A DNA stretch of 64,000 nt. Origin: JBAVQS01 sp049694275. GTDB taxonomy: Bacteria > Chloroflexota > Anaerolineae > UBA4142 > SHND01. The DNA lies in NCBI GenBank assembly GCA_049694275.1, contig JBAVQS010000050.1, positions 1 through 64,000 on the forward strand, given 5' to 3'. Position 1 is the first letter of the stretch; every line of letters starts with the position of its first letter. Below the pieces are notes generated by a model, which searched no databases, was not told the DNA's origin, and saw nothing but the letters and a program-made list of their open reading frames with translations. A program made the position numbers and the translations under genes. This document shows, piece by piece, positions 59,105-64,000 of this stretch.

Positions 59105-59177
59105 TGTCATTTCGAACGTAGTGAGAAATCTCGCCTCCAAGAACCGAGATTTCTCGCAAAAGCGGCTCGAAATGACA
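59105..59177. mobile_element. 73-bp palindromic element upstream of glpK2
   Basis: Terminal inverted repeats TGTCATTTCGA (59105-59115) and TCGAAATGACA (59167-59177) enclose GAGAAATCTCG / CGAGATTTCTC (59123-59133 / 59145-59155), so the whole unit folds as a long hairpin. Outside it, GTTACGCA / TGCGTAAC are inverted again, suggesting nesting. The TGTCATTTCGA...GAGAAATCTCG type is a common interspersed repeat in environmental genomes. It lies in the presumed leader of the glpK2-glpF-glpK operon. Confidence 0.75.
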
Positions 59178-59279
59178 GTGAGTGCGTAACGTGAGTAACT
59201 GAGTTCAATTATTCCATATTTGTGAGGAATTGGGAATCAGGTCAGACGCCCAATTGTAGGGGAAAAAACCTAGAGGGCC

Positions 59280-59319
59280 TACTCCGTTGGAGTATTTAGC
59301 CATACTCCAATGGAGTATG
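59280..59319. promoter_or_regulatory. Two tandem TACTCC-N3-GGAGTA palindromes
   Basis: TACTCCGTTGGAGTA (59280-59294) and CATACTCCAATGGAGTATG (59301-59319) have centres 23 bp apart. The second overlaps the last codons of the response-regulator gene. The half-site resembles NarL-type heptamers (TACYYMT), so they are likely operators for the NarL-type regulator encoded here, upstream of the glpK2-glpF-glpK genes. Confidence 0.5.
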
Positions 59320-59973
59320 TTCTCCATGCACCTCCACGGCGCTGTCTTGCTTTTTGGCCAGGCCTAATTCCATGGTGACCCGGACAAGGCTCGCAATATT
59401 CTCAACCTCCAGCTTGCGCATCGCATCGCGCCGCTGTTTTTCGACCGTCTTGACGCTGCTGTGGAGCTTGTCGGCAATCTCACGCGTCGATAACCCATCG
59501 ACGATCAATCCGACCACCTGGAACTCGCGCGGGGAAAGGCGGTCAAGGAGGTTGGGCGCTCGTTCACCGAACAGACTATGCCTCAAGACCTGGGAAACGC
59601 CGGAGCTGAGATACACGGACCCGTTGCTGGCCGCGCGCACCGCGGTGAGGAGCTCGCTCGTCATGGACTGTTTGAGGATGTACCCGATAGCGCCTTTTTG
59701 CAGCGCCTGTTGCACGATGCTCAGGTCGGCATGCATCGAGAGGACGACGACATGTGTTCCGGACTTGATCTGGGCGAGGACTTGCAATCCGGTCATTTGC
59801 GGCATGGAGAGGTCCAGGAGCAGCACATCGGGGTGTAATAGATTGACCAACTTGAGTGCGTCCTTGCCATTATCGGCTTCGCCCACGATGCGCAAATCGT
59901 CGGTCTCTTCAATGAGCTTGCAGATGCCGGAACGTACCAGGTTATGATCCTCAGCTACGACAACACGTATCAT
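59296..59973 (-). CDS. NarL/FixJ-family response regulator
   Basis: 225 residues. The receiver domain (1-120) has the phosphoacceptor Asp in DVLLLDLSMPQM, acidic pocket VVVAEDHNLVRSG and switch residues VVVLSMHAD. A LuxR-type helix-turn-helix (LDRLSPREFQVVGLIVDGLSTREIADKLHSSVKTVEKQR) binds DNA. Two in-frame ATGs exist; 59973 is at the better distance from AAGAGGT. It follows the kinase gene by 12 bases, so they form a two-component pair. The likely target is the adjacent glycerol operon. Confidence 0.92.
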   Translation of the reverse strand: MIRVVVAEDHNLVRSGICKLIEETDDLRIVGEADNGKDALKLVNLLHPDVLLLDLSMPQMTGLQVLAQIKSGTHVVVLSMHADLSIVQQALQKGAIGYILKQSMTSELLTAVRAASNGSVYLSSGVSQVLRHSLFGERAPNLLDRLSPREFQVVGLIVDGLSTREIADKLHSSVKTVEKQRRDAMRKLEVENIASLVRVTMELGLAKKQDSAVEVHGEHTPLEYG

Positions 59974-59985
59974 TCCCATACCTCT

Positions 59986-60789
59986 TTACAAGCGATGATC
60001 GGTCAGCGGGAGGGCGCCATAAAGGTGGGCACCCCGTCCCGGCGCCGAGTCAATGTTCAGTACGCCGTTCAACGTCAAAAAACGGTCCCGGATGCCTTGT
60101 AGTCCCATCCCCTGCGCAACTGCCTGGGGCTCAAAGCCCTGGCCATCATCTTCAATCGAAAGCGCCACTTCGCCATCCGCATAGTCCAGGCTAACCCACG
60201 CGGAGTGCGCGCTCGCATGCCTGACGATATTGTTGAGCCCCTCCTGGACAAAGCGATATAGGACAATGGCCTGCATCATTGGGATGGGGGGCAACTCGGG
60301 ATCGCTGCTGTAATGGACGGTGAGCCCGGATTGAGGCCCAAAGAGTGAACAGAGCGAATCGAGCGCCCTCGCGAGAGGCATTGAATCGAGCGCCGGGGGA
60401 CGCAACTGATAGGCTAGCTGCCGGATCTGGCTCGTCAGCGCGTCCGCGTCCTGAATCGCCTGGTAGAGCTCACCCCGCAGTTCATCCAGCTCGGGCGGCA
60501 AGCGGTTTTGAATGGCGTTCAGACGGAGAATGAGCGCGGTCATTCCCTGTCCGATGTCGTCGTGGAGATCTTGCGAGATGCGGCGGCGCTCGGTCTCCTG
60601 GACGGTCAAGATCTGTTGGGTTAACTGCTTGAGCTGTTTCTCGGTATGCGCGTACTCGGCATCCAGGTTTTTGCGCATCAATTGTTCCTTCTCGACGCGC
60701 TTGCGCTCGGATACCTGAAAGAGCGCCACCTGTTGTTCGAGTTGCTCAATTTTGCCGAGCAGCTCTTCTCTCGTGCTTGTATCGTCCAT
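59986..60789 (-). CDS. Soluble NarL-type sensor histidine kinase
   Basis: 267 residues, no membrane helix. An N-terminal coiled coil (residues 5-65, REELLGKIEQLEQQVALFQ) is followed by the HisKA_3 dimerisation/phosphoacceptor helix ETERRRISQDLHDDIGQGMTAL (phospho-His in DLHDD) and an HATPase domain with VQEGLNNIVRHA, IEDDGQGF and GMGLQGIRDR. It has no recognised sensor domain, so the signal may come through a partner protein such as the PTS protein or GlpK2 encoded next door. ATG 60789 begins the coiled coil; the open extension to 60945 is not protein-like. Confidence 0.9.
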   Translation of the reverse strand: MDDTSTREELLGKIEQLEQQVALFQVSERKRVEKEQLMRKNLDAEYAHTEKQLKQLTQQILTVQETERRRISQDLHDDIGQGMTALILRLNAIQNRLPPELDELRGELYQAIQDADALTSQIRQLAYQLRPPALDSMPLARALDSLCSLFGPQSGLTVHYSSDPELPPIPMMQAIVLYRFVQEGLNNIVRHASAHSAWVSLDYADGEVALSIEDDGQGFEPQAVAQGMGLQGIRDRFLTLNGVLNIDSAPGRGAHLYGALPLTDHRL

Positions 60790-60838
60790 GATCACAGCAA
60801 GACCTTCCACGCAGTCCGCTCGGTACGCGGGCGAACGA

Positions 60839-63358
60839 TCAAATCCCCGGGATCTCGCGTTGCACAAAAAGACGCACGGCCTGTGCGGTTTCCAGATCCA
60901 GCGCCTCGGCGGCGATGGCGCGCGTGGCGGCATAGTCCAGTTCACGAATCATTTGCTTGACGCGCGGGATGGCGTGGGGAGACATACTCAGTTCGTCGAC
61001 GCCCAGCCCGACGAGGAGCGGCGTGGCGAGCGGGTCGCCGGCCAGTTCGCCGCAGACGCCGACCCATTTGCCGCGTGCGTGCGCCGCCGTGACCACGTCG
61101 CGAATCAATTGCAAAACGGCCGGGTGAAAAGCATCGGCCAGCGCGGCGACATGCGTGTTCCCGCGCTCCGCCGCGAGGGTGTACTGGGACAGGTCGTTCG
61201 TGCCGATGGAAAAGAAATCGACTTTTGCCGCGAATTGAGACGCCCGCAGCGCGGCTGCCGGAATCTCGACCATGATGCCGGTTTCGATCCGGTCCGGCGC
61301 GCCCTTGCCACGGGATTGGATCTCTCGCCGGGCCGTCGCGAGCAGGTCGCGCGCCGCGCGCCACTCGTCGAGCGTGGCGATCATCGGGAACATGACCTTG
61401 ACGGGAAATTCCGCGGCGACACGCACGATCGCGCGTAACTGGACCAGAAAGAAATCGGGTTGGGCTAAACAGAGACGAATCGCGCGCCAACCGAGGAACG
61501 GATTCGCTTCCGGCTCCATGGGCAGGTAAGGCAGGGGTTTGTCGCCGCCGACGTCAAGCGTGCGGATGATGAGCGGGCGGCCACCCAATGCTTCGGCGGC
61601 GGCCCGGTAAGCGGTATACTGTTCCTCCTCCGTCGGCGCGGTCTTGCGATCGAGAAACAGGAACTCGCTGCGAAAAAGGCCTACCCCCTCGGCGCCTGCG
61701 GACATCGCAACCTGCGCATCGGCCGGCGTTCCGATGTTCGCTGCCACCTCGATGCGCCGTCCGTCCCTGGTCAGCGCGGGTTCTGCGCTTGTCAGGTGGG
61801 CCCGCGCCGCCGCCGCACGCGCGGCCTCTGCGCGCCGGGTGTATTCGGTCACGAGCGCCAACTCGGGATTTGGCGTGAGGTACCCTGCCTCGCCGTCGAC
61901 AATGAGGGGCGTTCCCTCGGCCAGCGCCAGGATACCCTCGCCCAATCCGACGATGCACGGAATACCGAGCGTGCGCGCGAGAATCGCGCTGTGTGAAGTG
62001 GGCGCGCCGCGTGCCGTGCAGATGCCCAGCACAAATTTCGCGTCGAGGCCCGCTGTCTCGGCGGGGGTGAGATCGGGCGCCACGAGAATGCCGGGCGCGT
62101 TCAGCACAGGCATTGTGGCGCTGGCCCCGAGCAAGTTCAACAGCACCTGGTTGCCGACCGTCTCGACATCCATCGCGCGCAAGCGGAGGTATTCGTCGTC
62201 GAGGCCCCGGATTTCGGCTGCCGCGGACTCGACCCCCTGCTGCCAGGCGCGCGCCGCGCTTTGATGCTCTTGTATGCCGCGTTGGGCCGGTTCAAGGAGC
62301 GCCGGGTCTTGCAAAAAGAGGAGGTGCGCATCAAAGATGGCGGCCGCATGCGAGTCTGCGCGCTGCTTGACCGCATCCCGGGTCCGCGTGATCTCAGCGC
62401 GCGTTTTGTCGATTGCCGCCAGCAGCGCCTGCCATTCCTGGTCGGGGTTCCCTGTCGGTTGTGTGGGCAGGCTAGGCAGGGCCGGCTGAAAATGATAGGC
62501 CGGACCCATTGCAATGCCGGGCGAGGCGGGGAGGCCCTGGAAAGTTGCAGGGGGCAGATCTTTTGGCGCAGGTGGCGGGCCGGACGGCGCAGGTTGGGCT
62601 AGCGCCGCCGTTGGCGCCTCGTCGCCAAAGTTAGCATCGGCCAGCTCGCGCACGGCTTGCAGAACTGCTTTAGCATCGGGGCCCGAAGCCGTCACGCGAA
62701 TCTCATGCCCCTGCCGGATGCCGAGCGTTGCAACCGCGTTAATGCTCCTGGCATTGACCGGTCCGCGTCCGGTCGTGAGATTCTGTACGCCGACATCGGC
62801 CTGGCCCTGCGCGGCCGCCTGGACAAAACGCGCGGCCGGGCGGGCGTGCAACCCCAAACGATTTTGAACGACGAGACGGATTTCTTGAGGTGTTGATGCC
62901 GAGGGTACGGGCGCTGCCACCGGTACGGGTGTTGGGAGTTGGCCTGCGCCCAGGTGCTCGATCTTGCCGGCGAGCGCGTTGCGCGCTTCGGCCGCGACCT
63001 GTTCGAGGGAACTGCCCAGGCGCGCCTGGACGGCCGCGGTGACCGCTCCCTCGACCACCGGCGCGTCACATAACAGGACGTGAGCGCGTTGCTCTGGCGT
63101 GAGCATGTCCAGGGCCATTTCGGCGCTCAGGATGGCGCTCCCCAAATCCATAAGCACGAGCACCCCATCGTCCGAGTAGACCTGCTCGATCGCCTGGTAA
63201 ATCTGTTCTGCATCCGTGCCCAGAGGATGATCGGGCAGCGCCAACCCGCCGGTGGCCGCGATGCGGACATCGGGCCCGGCCATGCCGCGGGCGAGCTCTA
63301 GCGCGCCTGCGGCCAACGCGGCGCTGTGCGAAACGATGACGAGGCCAATCATGGGCAT
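60839..63358 (-). CDS. dhaM: DhaM-HPr-enzyme I multiphosphoryl transfer protein
   Basis: 839 residues combining a whole PTS relay. Residues 1-135 are the DhaM/EIIA-mannose-type domain with phospho-His H11 (IVSHSAALA). Residues 158-245 are HPr with H171 (LGLHARPAARFV). Residues 272-839 are a full enzyme I: phospho-His H456 in GAPTSHSAILAR, then PEP-binding GLFRSEFLFL, RTLDVGGDKPLPYL, FFSIGTNDLSQYTLA and the active-site Cys in GVCGELAGDP. E. coli DhaM carries only a truncated EI piece. This protein should take phosphate from PEP and hand it to ADP on DhaL for dihydroxyacetone phosphorylation, with no other PTS proteins needed. The start is 3 bases beyond the dhaL stop; ATG 63352 is an alternative. 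Confidence 0.9.
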   Translation of the reverse strand: MPMIGLVIVSHSAALAAGALELARGMAGPDVRIAATGGLALPDHPLGTDAEQIYQAIEQVYSDDGVLVLMDLGSAILSAEMALDMLTPEQRAHVLLCDAPVVEGAVTAAVQARLGSSLEQVAAEARNALAGKIEHLGAGQLPTPVPVAAPVPSASTPQEIRLVVQNRLGLHARPAARFVQAAAQGQADVGVQNLTTGRGPVNARSINAVATLGIRQGHEIRVTASGPDAKAVLQAVRELADANFGDEAPTAALAQPAPSGPPPAPKDLPPATFQGLPASPGIAMGPAYHFQPALPSLPTQPTGNPDQEWQALLAAIDKTRAEITRTRDAVKQRADSHAAAIFDAHLLFLQDPALLEPAQRGIQEHQSAARAWQQGVESAAAEIRGLDDEYLRLRAMDVETVGNQVLLNLLGASATMPVLNAPGILVAPDLTPAETAGLDAKFVLGICTARGAPTSHSAILARTLGIPCIVGLGEGILALAEGTPLIVDGEAGYLTPNPELALVTEYTRRAEAARAAAARAHLTSAEPALTRDGRRIEVAANIGTPADAQVAMSAGAEGVGLFRSEFLFLDRKTAPTEEEQYTAYRAAAEALGGRPLIIRTLDVGGDKPLPYLPMEPEANPFLGWRAIRLCLAQPDFFLVQLRAIVRVAAEFPVKVMFPMIATLDEWRAARDLLATARREIQSRGKGAPDRIETGIMVEIPAAALRASQFAAKVDFFSIGTNDLSQYTLAAERGNTHVAALADAFHPAVLQLIRDVVTAAHARGKWVGVCGELAGDPLATPLLVGLGVDELSMSPHAIPRVKQMIRELDYAATRAIAAEALDLETAQAVRLFVQREIPGI

Positions 63359-63361
63359 GGA

Positions 63362-64000
<639 letters not shown>

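Noticed and set aside
59043..59159. N-terminal extension of GlpK2
   Set aside because: It is encoded by a palindromic repeat and has no counterpart in glycerol kinases.

Overview
The window looks like one contig of a free-living, GC-rich bacterium, most likely an uncultured Chloroflexota (Anaerolineae-like). That placement is an inference from gene content: F420-type oxidoreductases, a corrinoid methyltransferase module, two CHAT-domain proteins, two class III cyclases, a GH43 xylosidase end and many short palindromic intergenic repeats. No rRNA, tRNA, CRISPR array, phage or transposase gene was found.

Left part (1-31.8 kb), mostly minus strand: the 3' end of a GH43 glycosidase; an operon of corrinoid protein, UroD-like methyltransferase and GAF-cyclase with a structured leader; an HExxH lipoprotein; a PIG-L deacetylase; a CocE-type hydrolase with its own promoter; a beta-helix protein; deoB plus a phosphohexomutase; a minus-strand run of metabolic genes (HAD, TPP enzyme, MalY-like lyase, AAC(6')-like GNAT, PPOX and LLM proteins); a MoxR/VWA pair; an ABC exporter; ilvE; a PucR regulator; and a 1057-residue cyclase-ATPase-TPR protein.

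Middle (31.8-50.4 kb), signalling and accessory region: a CHAT protein whose formylglycine-generating-enzyme-like domain is damaged and runs in frame into a [2Fe-2S] subunit of a molybdenum hydroxylase; the molybdopterin subunit; a MarR-controlled efflux operon (MarR, two HlyD proteins, DHA2 MFS) with a near-perfect sigma-70 promoter inside three 18-bp-phased repeats; a MinD/zinc-ribbon/winged-helix trio; NagZ; a SpoIIE phosphatase with an apparently dead GspE/PilB-like N-terminus; and a CHAT-STAND-TPR protein carrying repeat-derived insertions.

Right part (50.5-64 kb), all minus strand, is a dedicated glycerol/dihydroxyacetone locus. In transcription order: dhaL (cut by the window end); a self-contained DhaM-HPr-enzyme I PTS protein; a histidine kinase and NarL-type regulator; a second, active-site-degenerate GlpK; the glycerol facilitator GlpF; an intact GlpK; a small membrane protein; a short GlpA-type glycerol-3-phosphate dehydrogenase; three subunits resembling SdhB, SdhC and SdhD; and a multi-[4Fe-4S] protein. 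There is no SdhA. The simplest reading is that GlpA replaces SdhA as the flavoprotein of a quinone-reducing membrane complex. This is the most interesting candidate system in the window.

A recurring theme is short palindromic elements. Some lie between genes (sdhC/sdhD, upstream of glpK2, beside the CHAT gene) and some have been absorbed in frame into the CHAT genes.
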